In this document: positions 41,902-52,111 of the stretch, piece by piece
Layout: the number at the start of each line of letters is the position of its first letter
How positions within the stretch are numbered: the first letter of the stretch is position 1
Translations under genes and position numbers: made by a program
Assembly: GCA_964524145.1 (NCBI GenBank)
Contig: CAZGCA010000013.1
Coordinates: forward strand, 21,157 to 85,156
DNA from: CAZGCA01 sp964524145
Lineage (GTDB): Bacteria > Hydrogenedentota > CAZGCA01
Direction: 5' to 3'
DNA length: 64,000 nucleotides
The notes under the pieces: model-generated
What the model was told of the DNA's origin: nothing
What the model saw: the letters and a program-made list of their open reading frames with translations, nothing else
Databases searched by the model: none

Positions 41902-43197
41902 ATGAAACGTCTAATATCCCTGGACTGCCTGCGCGGCGGTGCCATCGTTATGGTGGTCTTCTTTCACGCCGTGGTATTCAACGTCGACAGTACCGGTGGC
42001 GGTGGCGGCGGCGCGTCGCAAGAGATCCCTTTGCTGATAAAGCTCTTCCTGTTCCTGCTCCTGTACTTCATCACCTGGGTCGGCATGTTCGGGATGGTCT
42101 CCGGCTTCAGCAACAGCATCTCCCTGTACGGCCACCTGCGCCAGGGCCGGACCACCCGTGCAACCATGCTGAAAAGCGCGGTTTCCAGGGGACTGATCAT
42201 ACTGCTGGTCAACTACATATACCTGGCGATCTTCACGCCCGGCTTCCTCATCCCCGGACAAGAAGCTATCGGGATTCTGCCCGGTCTGATTCGCACGGGA
42301 AGGCTCTACCACCCGTCGGTGGGTCGGATGCTTTTTGCCACAGCCCTCACCATGGTGGCCTGGGGCACCATCTTCACCGGCATTTTCCTCTACCTGCTGA
42401 CACGGAACGGAGGGCATGGGAAACCACGGCGCAACTACCTGGTACTGATCTTCGCCGCCACGGTGATCATCTGGTGCTATCCCCTGGTGCACGCTGCGCT
42501 GCGTCCGTTGATGACCTCTCCCGTCACCCTTGCAAGTTTTCCCGGAGCCCTGGTGGCCTCGTGGCTGGTGGGGCCCATGGCCCCCGCTTTTCCCTACGCA
42601 GGCTTCACGCTTTACGGCGCCGTCTTCGGAATGATGATCGTCGACGGGGCGAAACGGTCATCAATCTTTCTGTACGGCTACGGCCTGGGGTTCGTCTACT
42701 GCGTCATCGGCGGCGTCTACATGACCACAATTGGCTTCTGGACCAATTCCTTCGACGTCCCCGACATGGCGCCCCTCATCTCCATCCTGGGGCCCATGCT
42801 GCTGCTCATGACGTTCCTCCTGCACATGTTGGACTTTCGAGGCGATCGGATCAAAGCCCGAGCGGTGAGACGCACCAAAGTGATTCGCGCTTTCGGCATC
42901 CTCTCCCTGACCGCGTTCATCCTCGAAGGCTCATTCTCGGCCATCATTCGATGGGTCTTCGAGATCCTCAAGCCGGGATTCACCTACAACGGCGGCTTCG
43001 TCTTCATCGTCTTCGCCCCCGTGGTCACCATCCTGTGGATTGTGATTCTGAAGCTATGGGGGAGGACGCACTTTGCGGGTTCGTTCGAGTGGCTCATCGT
43101 CTGGGCCATGGGCAAGCTCACCGGGAGGCGCAGCCAGCGGCTGAACGTGGACCACATCCTCCGTGGTAATGAGGCCTACATGGGGGATGCGGGATAA
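41902..43197 (+). CDS. Multi-pass membrane protein of the acyltransferase/DUF1624-like group
   Basis: A 431-residue integral membrane protein with about ten hydrophobic helices. The N-terminus MKRLISLDCLRGGAIVMVVF is the shared start of the HGSNAT/DUF1624, DUF418 and acyltransferase-3 families, which transfer acyl groups to glycans across the membrane. A short glycine run after the first helix (DSTGGGGGGAS) is a loop. ATG 41902 has GGAG 11 nt upstream; ATG 41893 is possible but nearly abuts the ribosome site. Codon use leans on CCC and GGC more than neighbours. The exact family assignment is uncertain. Confidence 0.7.
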   Translation: MKRLISLDCLRGGAIVMVVFFHAVVFNVDSTGGGGGGASQEIPLLIKLFLFLLLYFITWVGMFGMVSGFSNSISLYGHLRQGRTTRATMLKSAVSRGLIILLVNYIYLAIFTPGFLIPGQEAIGILPGLIRTGRLYHPSVGRMLFATALTMVAWGTIFTGIFLYLLTRNGGHGKPRRNYLVLIFAATVIIWCYPLVHAALRPLMTSPVTLASFPGALVASWLVGPMAPAFPYAGFTLYGAVFGMMIVDGAKRSSIFLYGYGLGFVYCVIGGVYMTTIGFWTNSFDVPDMAPLISILGPMLLLMTFLLHMLDFRGDRIKARAVRRTKVIRAFGILSLTAFILEGSFSAIIRWVFEILKPGFTYNGGFVFIVFAPVVTILWIVILKLWGRTHFAGSFEWLIVWAMGKLTGRRSQRLNVDHILRGNEAYMGDAG

Positions 43198-43292
43198 GAG
43201 CTTACCGGCACGTGTCGGGCATGGGTCCCCGGTTGCCGCATTCCACTCCGAGCAGCGTATCACCGGTTCCGCAGCCGTCTCACCGTTTACAG

Positions 43293-44534
43293 CTACGACC
43301 CGATATCAAAGCTGAGAAACTCGTCAAACAGCTCGGTCTTGCGTACCTCGTGTGGGGGATTGTAGGAGTGCCTGTCCTCGGAAACATACGTGGCTTCCAG
43401 CAGACCGAAGGATTCCAGCGGTTTCACGATGCGCGATCTCACCATCCATTCTTCATTGTCGCCATACTGGCTCTCGGGAATTTCGCATTTCACTGACGGC
43501 AAGAGGAGCACCGAGGCAAGCGTTTCGAGAGGCTGCCATGTTTGAGCATGCCTGGCGAGCATGAAGAGAGAGAAGCCGATGGTATCCTGGAGAGAGCCGC
43601 ACTCCACCATATGATCCAGGTATCCAAGGTTGAACTTTCGAAACCATGTGCGGAAGAGCAACGCGTACAACGCGCCGGCTCTGCCCTCCGGTATCATCGA
43701 CTTGCCTTTCTTTGTCACCCGGAAGGAGCCTTTTGTGCGGCGGATGAGTCCTCCAAGACCCAAGACGACGCGCAGCTTGTGAAGCGGAAGGACCATCTCT
43801 TCGTTGAGCGCTTTGCGGTAATGCCGCACGTCTTCCCGGAACCGGGGCAGCCAATGCATCGCCTCCAGCATCTCCAACACGAATCTCCGGTTCAGGTTGC
43901 CTGCAGCAGTGGCCTTTATGCCGCCCGAATCGACCGCTGCCTGGAGAAGAATGCGGGCGTTCAGCAGAACCCTCGCTCCCTGCAAATGTGAAAGCGGGAT
44001 GTTTTCGTTGAGACGAATCGCGCCCGACGGATGTTGCCAGTCGCTGTGAATCAAGAGGTCAACCTGATACGGAGAAAGTTGATTGAACTCGGCGCGCGGC
44101 GTCCTGTTGTATGCAGCAACGAGCTTTCGATACTCCTCATTGGTCTCCTCGGCGCTATCGAAGCCACGATTCCTCAAGAGACTCTCCATCTCCTCTTGGA
44201 GACTTGGCGGAAGGTCTCTGCCCGAGGGCTCGCCCGAACGCTCTTCAAGCCAGGTATCGAGGGCGAGTGTGATACGGTTACACATGCGGAAAAGCGTGCG
44301 ACCAAGGTTCTTGTCGGCTGTCTGGCGGGCTTTGGCACTGAGGCAATCGACCAGCGCTTTGACCTCGCCTGGCTGGAGCATGAAGACAAGGTCATCTCGG
44401 TCCACAATTCCAAAACGCAGCTTGTCCACGAGCTCCTGCGGCAGAGGAGTCTCCGTGCGGATCAAGTCCCGCTGGTCGGGGCTAAGTCGTAACGCGACCG
44501 TGTAGCCTGAATGTGCTTGATTGTCAAAGGTCAT
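43293..44534 (-). CDS. Uncharacterised 413-residue protein
   Basis: I do not recognise this protein. It is soluble, rich in charged helices, with no signal peptide. Notable stretches are LRLSPDQRDLIRTE at the N-terminus, FMLQPGEVKALVDCLSAKAR, a Pro-containing central SDWQHPSGAIRLNE, and a late LRVVLGLGGLIRRTKGSFRV followed by TKKGKSMIPEG, which resembles a winged-helix-like hairpin. The start is ATG 44534. It stands between the membrane acyltransferase-like gene (convergent) and the symporter. It may be a passenger gene. Confidence 0.7.
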   Translation of the reverse strand: MTFDNQAHSGYTVALRLSPDQRDLIRTETPLPQELVDKLRFGIVDRDDLVFMLQPGEVKALVDCLSAKARQTADKNLGRTLFRMCNRITLALDTWLEERSGEPSGRDLPPSLQEEMESLLRNRGFDSAEETNEEYRKLVAAYNRTPRAEFNQLSPYQVDLLIHSDWQHPSGAIRLNENIPLSHLQGARVLLNARILLQAAVDSGGIKATAAGNLNRRFVLEMLEAMHWLPRFREDVRHYRKALNEEMVLPLHKLRVVLGLGGLIRRTKGSFRVTKKGKSMIPEGRAGALYALLFRTWFRKFNLGYLDHMVECGSLQDTIGFSLFMLARHAQTWQPLETLASVLLLPSVKCEIPESQYGDNEEWMVRSRIVKPLESFGLLEATYVSEDRHSYNPPHEVRKTELFDEFLSFDIGS

Positions 44535-44622
44535 TTGGCAGTTCTCTTCTCAACGCATACAGCGACCACCACTTCTTAGAGTGTAGCCCATCTGGTTCCT
44601 TGAGCACAAGATCGTGCCGCGT

Positions 44623-46359
44623 TTACGCCTCTTTCGGCGGGAGGTAGCGGTACCAGGTGACGGCCAGGGTTGCTGTGGCGAGAAGTGCTGCGCCCAACCA
44701 CAGTGCCGCACGCGCGTGCCAGTGGCCGACGAGATACATCGGGAACAGGTAGTAGCCGGAGATAGCCACGATGCCGAGGCAGGTGTTGATGACGGCCCGC
44801 AAGGCGCTTTCCGATGTATCGCCAGTTGTCTCAGGCACCAGCCGGGCCCGCGCACGGATCGGAGACCACAGCCCGAAAGGACGGACCGTCTCGTAGAATG
44901 CGACGAGGATTGGCTCGTCCACCGGTCGTGTCGCCATCGCGGTGACGACACTGGCAAGCAATGAACCGACGCATATCGGAACGAACACGGTAAACATCGG
45001 GGCCTGTGGCGCGAACAACGCTACAAGCGAGAACGCGATGCCCGCCAGCGTTCCGGCAGCGTATCCCCAACCGTTCATCCGCCACCAGTACCAGCGCAAC
45101 ACGTTCGGCATGATCACGCCCGCGCCCAGCGCCATCATCATCCAGTTCCAGATCTGGGCGATCGATTTCGCCTGAAAACCTATCAGTATGCCGGCCACGA
45201 CGATGGCTACCGTGGCGACGTAGCTGGACCGGACAAGCGATCGCTGGTCTGCTTCAGGCCTGAAGAAGCGTTGCCAGATGTCGCGCACGATGTATGATGC
45301 GCCGCTGTTCACCGTCGAGCTGAACGTTGACATGAACGCCGCCAGCAGCCCGGCTATCACAAACCCGCGCACGCCTGCCGGGAGATACTCCTGGAGGACC
45401 GCGGGCATGACCTTCTCGGGGTCGGTGACGTGTGCGACTCCCGCGAGCGCTAGTAGGACGATGCCCATCGCCATCCCCCACCTGACAACCAGAAACAGGC
45501 TCCATGCCGCGCCAATCTTGGCGGCGTCGCGCGAGTCGCGCGCAGCGAGGAACCGCTGGAAATCGTACATCTGTGCCGGTCCGCCCGCGTTTAGCAGGAG
45601 CCCTTTCAACACCCACACGATGACCAGCGCGCCCAGAAACTCGTACTGGGCGTGGTCGGTGCCTGCGAACTCCTCGATCCGCCATTGCGGGGCCAGAGAC
45701 GCCCAGCCCGTCGGAAGCGTCCGCTCGAGCAGGTCCGGGGTCAATCGCGTGTAGGCGACCACGGCAATGAGAATGCTGGCAAAGGTCAGAATGACCGTTT
45801 GGACCACGTCCGTGACCACCACGCTGTACAGTCCGCCGAGAAGGACATACAGCGTCGTTATGCCGATGATGATCAAGGCGCAGGTTGCCGGTGCCAGGCC
45901 CACGTAGACTGAGGCGAACTTCCCGATGCCCTGAAAGGCGTAGCCGATGAAGCTGGCCAGGGTGATGATCGCCATCACGGCGTACGCGGTACGAGCAACC
46001 ACGCCGCCGCGGTCGTTGCCGAACCGCGTGACCATCCATTCGGCGCCCGTCATCACTTTGGACCGCCTCACCCATTTGCCCATGTACGCGAGGCAGAACG
46101 CGCCCATCATGCAACCCCACATCCAGTGGATCCACATGGATTTCATGCCCATAACAAACAGCAGGGAGACTATCCACATCGTGCCCGTGATGTCGAAGTT
46201 CGAGACGGAGCCCGACATGGCAAGCGCCAGCCAGTGCATCCGTTTGCCCCCGAGAAAATACGATTCCAGGTTTCTCGACGCTCGCTTCCGGTACCAGAAC
46301 CCGAGCCCGATAACGGCGGCGAAATAGAGCGCGATTACCGCGTAATCAACTAGACCCAC
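44623..46359 (-). CDS. Sodium:solute symporter (SSS family)
   Basis: A 578-residue transporter with about 13-14 hydrophobic helices. The N-terminus DYAVIALYFAAVIGLGFWYR with RNLESYFLGGKRMHWLALA is typical of SSS-family sugar or myo-inositol symporters; the family stretch GLLAAFMSTFSSTVNSGASY is near the sodium site. It starts 37 nt after the GH38 mannosidase gene on the same strand, so it probably imports the sugar released by the two mannosidases. Substrate is an inference from context. Confidence 0.92.
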   Translation of the reverse strand: MGLVDYAVIALYFAAVIGLGFWYRKRASRNLESYFLGGKRMHWLALAMSGSVSNFDITGTMWIVSLLFVMGMKSMWIHWMWGCMMGAFCLAYMGKWVRRSKVMTGAEWMVTRFGNDRGGVVARTAYAVMAIITLASFIGYAFQGIGKFASVYVGLAPATCALIIIGITTLYVLLGGLYSVVVTDVVQTVILTFASILIAVVAYTRLTPDLLERTLPTGWASLAPQWRIEEFAGTDHAQYEFLGALVIVWVLKGLLLNAGGPAQMYDFQRFLAARDSRDAAKIGAAWSLFLVVRWGMAMGIVLLALAGVAHVTDPEKVMPAVLQEYLPAGVRGFVIAGLLAAFMSTFSSTVNSGASYIVRDIWQRFFRPEADQRSLVRSSYVATVAIVVAGILIGFQAKSIAQIWNWMMMALGAGVIMPNVLRWYWWRMNGWGYAAGTLAGIAFSLVALFAPQAPMFTVFVPICVGSLLASVVTAMATRPVDEPILVAFYETVRPFGLWSPIRARARLVPETTGDTSESALRAVINTCLGIVAISGYYLFPMYLVGHWHARAALWLGAALLATATLAVTWYRYLPPKEA

Positions 46360-46396
46360 CGGTCTCGTTCCTGGTAGTGCGATCGGTGCCGGGCGA

Positions 46397-49300
46397 TCAT
46401 TGTGCGGTAACCCGCAGCGTCACCATGCCGTATGGCGGTACGTCGACCGGTCCGGCGACCTGCGGGCCCTGTTGCTCGGCGATGTTGCTCATCCAGACCG
46501 TCATGCCTTCCGGCTTGTCCCACGTGAGCGTCGCCTTTTCCGCCCGGCCAGACGCACCGAATAGCCGCACGATCAGCGCCTTGCCGTCCTCGCTGGGCTT
46601 CAGGGCGCTGACGATCACTCCCGCAGGCTCGACGCGCACAAATGAAGGCCGCCCTGGCGAGTCATCGACAGGCACGGCGATAAGCGGCTGGCTGCGCTCG
46701 GTGCCGAACCGCGCCGCGGCGACGGAGTCAAACCGCTCGTGCGGCCGGATGGAATACCGGAACGTGGTCGGCCCTTCCTGGCTCGCCTTGTAGTTGGTTT
46801 CCCAGTAGTTGTTCATCACGTAGGAATAGAGCGTCTGGGACGGTTCGGTCTGTTTCAGCCAGCCGACGGCGACGGGATCGGCCGTAATGGCGCCCACCTC
46901 GACCAGCGGCGCGTCGACGGTCGCCCAGGTGAGGCCGAAGTCCTGGTTGGAGACGTCGACCCATCGTTGGACGGTGAAGTAGTTCTTGCACGCGCCGTCC
47001 AACTGGTCCGTTTCGGGCCGTGCGACCGCCCAGGGAAGGTCCATCCGCATAACGCCGCCAGGCACGTTGAACGGAAACGCCAGGTGTACGGCTTCCTGGT
47101 TGTAGATGTTCTGTTTGTCGATAACGTTGACAATGTCCACGCGGTCATGTCCCGCAACAACACGCACTTCGCGGGTGAGCTTGTGGCAGCCCGGCGCATC
47201 CGATTCGATCAGCAGCGAAGCCACCAGCGGCCCGGTTTCCTTCACGCTGATCTTCACCGGCCCGTTGCGCCGGGGATCTTTAGGGTCTCTTCCCGCCACG
47301 TAGAAGTAATCATTCAGTCCAAGCCCGCCGCTGCGGTTCACCAGATCAACCGCTGCATCAGCACGCTTAAGGCTATCAATCGCACCGGTAGTTCCGTCGA
47401 TAGTGACCGTGAGGAGTCCGTTCGAAAGTTGCGTCCCCTGCGCTCCGGCGCTGCCTGAAGCGCGGGCGTCGCCGGCATGGACGGTGAATCGCGCGGCGGC
47501 CGTGGGCGGCACGTTGGCGGCGATGAATGCCAGCTCGCCCGTCGACAAACGCTGTGATGCAACGGGCTTACCGTCGGAATCCTTCACGAGGTCGCCCGGC
47601 AGTCTCCAGTCTTTCGGCATCACGACGAGGTCAGTTCGAGCCCACGACGATGTGTTGAAGACCAGCACCGAGTGGACTGCGCCGGTCGCCGCCGAATGGT
47701 TCTTCAACGCCCGGTCGAGCAACTCTTGGGACTGCCGATCAGCATCGAGCGCGAACGCCTGTTTGATTCGCCACTGGCCTTTTGCGAACTCGCCTTCCGG
47801 CGCGCTGATGCTGTTGTGCGCGCCCCAGGTATGCTCGTCGTAGAGGATCACGTTGCGCCACGCCGTATAGAAGTCTTCCGCCGGATAACGTTTCGGATCG
47901 AGCATCGCCCAGAGCGTTTCGGCCTGGACCAGCCGTTCGGCTGCCGCCCGGGTGAGAGCCGTCTCGCGGGCCGAAGATCCCGCGCCGTCTTCCCAGTACG
48001 GCGTGAAATCGCCGCTGACCTCCGGGATAGCGTCAGCGTATCGCCGCTCGAACTCCTGGAACATCTCGCTGGTGGTAGCAATGACCAGCTTGGGGTACGC
48101 GTGTGTGCTGTTCCATTCCTTGATAAACTCACACATCTCCGGATCGGGAGGACCGTTGTCGCCGCCGATGCTGTAACGTAGCTGAACCAAATCGTAAGGA
48201 TAATCGGCGGCGTCCAATGTCTTGAGGTAGTCCATCAATTTCCGGCCGTCGCGAAGTCGACCGCCGTGAAACCACGAGTAGCCCTCGCCCGCCACCCAAC
48301 TCAGAACCTTGCGGTCGCCGGACGGCCCGACCCAGTAGAACGGCCGGTCGCCCCATGTCGAAAGCGTGTAGCCGATGCGATGGCCGCGGTTCGGTCCGAT
48401 AGACCAGTACTTCACTCCGCTGTCCGCCAGCACCGGCACCATGCCCCACGTGTAGCCCGGCACGTCGGTGATCATCGCCGAGTCGATCGTTACGCCGTAA
48501 CGGTCGGTCAGCCGGTGCGCACAGCCAAGCAGCCGCACCAGCTCTTCGGGCCGGCACAGTGCGGTCAGCTCGTTGCCGTAGAGCGCGTCCAGACCGATCC
48601 ATCCTTTTTTGACCGCCTCGATAAACTCGTCCCGTTTCTCGGCCGAGGCTTGTTTGAGGTAGCTGTCCACCGCCCAGAGCACCTCGACGTTCCATTTGAA
48701 CCGGGCTCCCGCGGGATAGCCGGCAGTGCGGCGCGCACCTTCAATCGCGTCTTCGAGAAACTGCCACTGAGCGCGTTCAACCTCCGTCTGGATATGGGTG
48801 TACCCGATGTCGACATGGGAGTGCGGCAACAGGTAGACGACCCATTTGCGAGCCGGATTCAAGGTGTCCTCCTTCTGTGCAATCGTTCTTCCGGCGACTT
48901 TGACCGTGATAATGACGGCAGTGTCCGTCTCGACGGCGGGCACGGGCACCTCAACCGTCTGGTCGCCCGGCTCGAGGACCACGTTCACCTGCTCGGCGCC
49001 CGTAATCGAGACTTCGGCGTCTGCCCGGGGACCGATATTCCGAACGGTCAGCTGGACGGTTTGATACAGCTCGCCATCCCTTTCGACCAAAGCAGGCGTG
49101 GTCCTTATCGCCCGGACATCCGTCGGTTCCTTCAGTTGTCCCAGCTTGACACCGTTCGGTACCTCAAACCCAATCCAGTCGTAAAGCATCCAGCTGCCGG
49201 ACAACGTCGTAATGGTAATCTTGTTGGTGCCGCGTTTCAACTCGGTTGCGGGAAACGTCACGTCGAACCGGTGTTCACGACCCTTGGACAGTGCGCCCGA

Positions 49301-49750
49301 TATCGAGTCGTCCGGCCCGCCCGCGGGCGTATCATGCGGGAACGCGCGACCGTTGACGGCGACACGCAGCTTCGGCGGCTTCGCGTTATGAGTATCGACC
49401 AGATCGATCAGCAGCCGGCAGTCGCCTTTCCGAACAGTCTTCTTGACGTCAAACAGCACCCTGAATGCGTGCCGCTGGCGTCCGGCCCAGCCGTCGTCCG
49501 GCCCGGGATGCACGTAGGGCCAGTCGCGCTTCGGGTTCGAATACCCCACGAGGAACGTCGGCGGGGAGACATACTGGCCGAACCCGTTCGGCGCAAGCGC
49601 AAGCTCGCGCGTGTCGTTGTTGGCCCTGCCGATCTCCCACAGCATGTGGACCTTGTCGGCTCCCTCAGCCGGTTTGAGCGCTATGGCGGTCACACCCACG
49701 AGCAGAGATGCCGCGAGCAGACAACCGCATGTCAGTTTGTAGGGTCTCAT
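46397..49750 (-). CDS. Exported GH38 alpha-mannosidase
   Basis: A 1117-residue enzyme. It has a signal peptide (LTCGCLLAASLLVGVTAIAL) and an extra N-terminal beta-rich domain of about 250 residues. The GH38 catalytic core starts at VVYLLPHSHVDIGYTH, with the zinc-binding His-x-Asp and the catalytic region MITDVPGYTWGM. Later parts match the beta-sandwich domains (GLNDYFYVAGRDPKDPR, FTVQRWVDVSNQDFG). It cleaves alpha-mannosides outside the cytoplasm. AGGAGGTAAT 7 nt before ATG 49750 makes the start very clear; the long in-frame upstream reading is not coding. It is flanked by GH92 upstream and the symporter downstream. Confidence 0.92.
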   Translation of the reverse strand: MRPYKLTCGCLLAASLLVGVTAIALKPAEGADKVHMLWEIGRANNDTRELALAPNGFGQYVSPPTFLVGYSNPKRDWPYVHPGPDDGWAGRQRHAFRVLFDVKKTVRKGDCRLLIDLVDTHNAKPPKLRVAVNGRAFPHDTPAGGPDDSISGALSKGREHRFDVTFPATELKRGTNKITITTLSGSWMLYDWIGFEVPNGVKLGQLKEPTDVRAIRTTPALVERDGELYQTVQLTVRNIGPRADAEVSITGAEQVNVVLEPGDQTVEVPVPAVETDTAVIITVKVAGRTIAQKEDTLNPARKWVVYLLPHSHVDIGYTHIQTEVERAQWQFLEDAIEGARRTAGYPAGARFKWNVEVLWAVDSYLKQASAEKRDEFIEAVKKGWIGLDALYGNELTALCRPEELVRLLGCAHRLTDRYGVTIDSAMITDVPGYTWGMVPVLADSGVKYWSIGPNRGHRIGYTLSTWGDRPFYWVGPSGDRKVLSWVAGEGYSWFHGGRLRDGRKLMDYLKTLDAADYPYDLVQLRYSIGGDNGPPDPEMCEFIKEWNSTHAYPKLVIATTSEMFQEFERRYADAIPEVSGDFTPYWEDGAGSSARETALTRAAAERLVQAETLWAMLDPKRYPAEDFYTAWRNVILYDEHTWGAHNSISAPEGEFAKGQWRIKQAFALDADRQSQELLDRALKNHSAATGAVHSVLVFNTSSWARTDLVVMPKDWRLPGDLVKDSDGKPVASQRLSTGELAFIAANVPPTAAARFTVHAGDARASGSAGAQGTQLSNGLLTVTIDGTTGAIDSLKRADAAVDLVNRSGGLGLNDYFYVAGRDPKDPRRNGPVKISVKETGPLVASLLIESDAPGCHKLTREVRVVAGHDRVDIVNVIDKQNIYNQEAVHLAFPFNVPGGVMRMDLPWAVARPETDQLDGACKNYFTVQRWVDVSNQDFGLTWATVDAPLVEVGAITADPVAVGWLKQTEPSQTLYSYVMNNYWETNYKASQEGPTTFRYSIRPHERFDSVAAARFGTERSQPLIAVPVDDSPGRPSFVRVEPAGVIVSALKPSEDGKALIVRLFGASGRAEKATLTWDKPEGMTVWMSNIAEQQGPQVAGPVDVPPYGMVTLRVTAQ

Positions 49751-49872
49751 CGGATTACCTCCTGTCGAAAAGCGAACCATGATTCTGCATTCTATGCCCT
49801 CAGTAAGAGCTAATCTACCATACCCCACACCGTTCGTAAAGCCCGGTCGAATGTTCGTGGGCTTGCAGGACG

Positions 49873-52026
49873 CTACGGCGAGGAAGCGAGCGGTGACGGC
49901 GGAGCCGAGTCTTTCGCCCAGCGAGCAGGGTGTTCCGCCAACTCGAAGCGGAGCGTGGCGCCGCGGGCGATCTCGTTGTGCCGGATCCAGGCCCGGTCGA
50001 ACGGCTCGCCGTCGATGGTGGCGGCCGCGATGTACGAGCGGTCCGGACCCGCTCCAGACGCCTCGATGGTTAAGGTTCTGTCGGAGCCTCCGAGCTGCAC
50101 CTCGACGTGTTCGAAGACGGGCGGCGCGAGAAGATAAGGATCCTGGCCCATGATGGGGTAAAGGCCCATTGCGGAACACATGTAGAACGCGCTCTGGCAC
50201 CCCATGTCTTCGTTATCGCTGAGCCCGTCGCGTGCAGGCCGGAAGTACCGCGTCATGCATTCGCGGACGCGTTCCGCCGTGCGGTCGGGGCGGCCGGCGT
50301 ACGTGTAAAGCCAGGGCACGTGCAGCATGGTCTCCTTCGAGTGGTAGTGTCCCGCGTCGAAGAACCGGTCGAGGTGGTCGATGAAAGCCTCCGGCCCGCC
50401 GTGGCGCTCGACAAGCCCGGCAAAGTCGTGCTGCACGCAGAAGGACCACTGGCGGCTCGTACCTTCATAGAAGAAGGGGTCGTTCCAGGAATCGTCCCGA
50501 CAACTGTCCTGATCGAACGGGTCGACCCAGGAACCGTCGGGATTGCGCGGCGCAAAGCACTTCATGTTATCTCGCCACAAGTTCCAGACCTTCTCCGAAC
50601 TCTTGCGATACGTTGCAGCAACGTCATTGTGGCCAAGACCTGCGGCCAACGCACTTATGCACCAGTCCTGGTACGCGTACTCGAGATGGCGGGACACGCA
50701 GTTCTTGCGTACGTCGGTGCTGAGGTAGCCGAGATCGCGGTAGTCCGGGAGGTGGCGTCCGTAGAGGTACGGGTCGGGCGATTCGACCTCGTTATTCTTG
50801 CGCATGTGGCGCAGGGCTTTCTCGTAGTCGATACCTTCGAGGCCCTTCAACGCGGCTTCGCACAGCAACACGTCCGCCGAACTGCCCCCCTGAATCATCC
50901 CGCTATGACCCTGAATCCAAACGTCGGGCAGCCACCCCACGTGGTCGGCGATGTCGAGCAGGCAGTTAAGCTGGTCGATCTCGGCTTCCGGGTCAAAGAG
51001 CGTCAGGAGCGCGTTGGCGTTACGGACGCTGTCCCAGATGGTGTAGAAGTCCGTGAAATGGCGGACACCGGAATGCCACGAGGCAAACTCGTCGTCCACG
51101 CCAAGGTCCGTGGGCATGCAGATGAGACGCGTGAACTGCGTGTAGAAGAGCGTCCGCTGCGCGTCCGTGCCGCCTTCGACGCGTATCCGTGAGAGGGCGC
51201 GTTCCCATAGCTGTTCGGCCTCGCCACGGACGGCGTCGAAACCCTTGCGGCCCACTTCCCTGTCAACGCTACCGCGTGCCTTGGCGATGCTCACATACGA
51301 GACGCCAACGTTGGCCTGAAGCTGCTCGATCTCTCCGAAATGGAGTGCCGTGAAACAATTGGCCTCGTCGGCGTGGTTGCCGGGGATAACGCCGCTGTGG
51401 TTGCCGACCTTGCTCTCGACAATCGCTTTGTCGAAACGAGCGGCGAAGAAGACGGAATAAGGAAACGTATGGCCCCAGCCACCCCGGAAATCGCCTCGTC
51501 CGACCACCTCGCGATCGGACGTAACCTCAACATATCCCCCAATACAGGTTCCGGTACCATCTTCGCTCCGATCGCCGGGCACCATCCCGCGGATCTGAAT
51601 CACGGCACCGACGTCGATGAACACGTTGGCTCCCACTCCGGTCGGAAACGTGTACCGATGGACGCCTACACGCGGAGTCACGGTCAGCTCGGCCTGCACG
51701 CCGCCCGGGTGCAGCGTGACAGCGTAGTACCCCGGTGCCGCCTCTTCGGCTTCCTTCTCAAACCCGCCGAGTCCCACCCGGAGCGGACCGGTGAACGGTA
51801 CCACACCGATATTACCGTAACGGCTTCCGCCGCCGGTGCCGCTCACATGCGTGTGGCTGAAATGTTTGATGGGATGGTCGCTGTGATACGCGTTGGTGCC
51901 TTGCGGGCCAAGCGGAAGCGTATCAGGTGCGAGCCGCACGAGACTGTGTGGAAGGTACGGACCGCACAACGTGTTCCCGCCGCCGTCCACGCCTATGAAC
52001 GGGTCAACACACGAAAGAATCGACAT
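49873..52026 (-). CDS. GH92 alpha-1,2-mannosidase-like enzyme
   Basis: A 717-residue GH92 enzyme. The N-terminal domain starts CVDPFIGVDGGGNTLCGPYL; the (alpha/alpha)6 catalytic part has FYTIWDSVRNANALL and GGSSADVLLCEAALKGL, and the acidic motif DNEDMGCQSAFYMCSAMGLY. GH92 enzymes trim alpha-mannose with calcium. No signal peptide is visible after the chosen ATG 52026 (CAGGAGACC about 10 nt upstream), so the protein may work in the cytoplasm, unlike the exported GH38 next to it. It is divergent from the sugar cassette starting at 52190. Confidence 0.92.
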   Translation of the reverse strand: MSILSCVDPFIGVDGGGNTLCGPYLPHSLVRLAPDTLPLGPQGTNAYHSDHPIKHFSHTHVSGTGGGSRYGNIGVVPFTGPLRVGLGGFEKEAEEAAPGYYAVTLHPGGVQAELTVTPRVGVHRYTFPTGVGANVFIDVGAVIQIRGMVPGDRSEDGTGTCIGGYVEVTSDREVVGRGDFRGGWGHTFPYSVFFAARFDKAIVESKVGNHSGVIPGNHADEANCFTALHFGEIEQLQANVGVSYVSIAKARGSVDREVGRKGFDAVRGEAEQLWERALSRIRVEGGTDAQRTLFYTQFTRLICMPTDLGVDDEFASWHSGVRHFTDFYTIWDSVRNANALLTLFDPEAEIDQLNCLLDIADHVGWLPDVWIQGHSGMIQGGSSADVLLCEAALKGLEGIDYEKALRHMRKNNEVESPDPYLYGRHLPDYRDLGYLSTDVRKNCVSRHLEYAYQDWCISALAAGLGHNDVAATYRKSSEKVWNLWRDNMKCFAPRNPDGSWVDPFDQDSCRDDSWNDPFFYEGTSRQWSFCVQHDFAGLVERHGGPEAFIDHLDRFFDAGHYHSKETMLHVPWLYTYAGRPDRTAERVRECMTRYFRPARDGLSDNEDMGCQSAFYMCSAMGLYPIMGQDPYLLAPPVFEHVEVQLGGSDRTLTIEASGAGPDRSYIAAATIDGEPFDRAWIRHNEIARGATLRFELAEHPARWAKDSAPPSPLASSP

Positions 52027-52082
52027 TATGGACTGGTCTCCTGAACGGACGGCTCGTCGCCGGGCCACTCAACTTGGGCACG

Positions 52083-52111
52083 TTGACATACCGATCGAAC
52101 GAACGCATAAT
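52083..52111 (+). promoter_or_regulatory. Probable promoter of the five-gene sugar cassette
   Basis: TTGACA at 52083-52088 and CATAAT at 52106-52111 are spaced 17 bp apart in the divergent gap between GH92 and the oxidoreductase gene. The predicted start is about 70 nt before ATG 52190. Confidence 0.6.

Noticed and set aside
48266..49813. Plus-strand 515-codon open frame opposite the GH38 mannosidase
   Set aside because: Antisense shadow. The sense strand has signal peptide, a strong ribosome site and full GH38 motifs.
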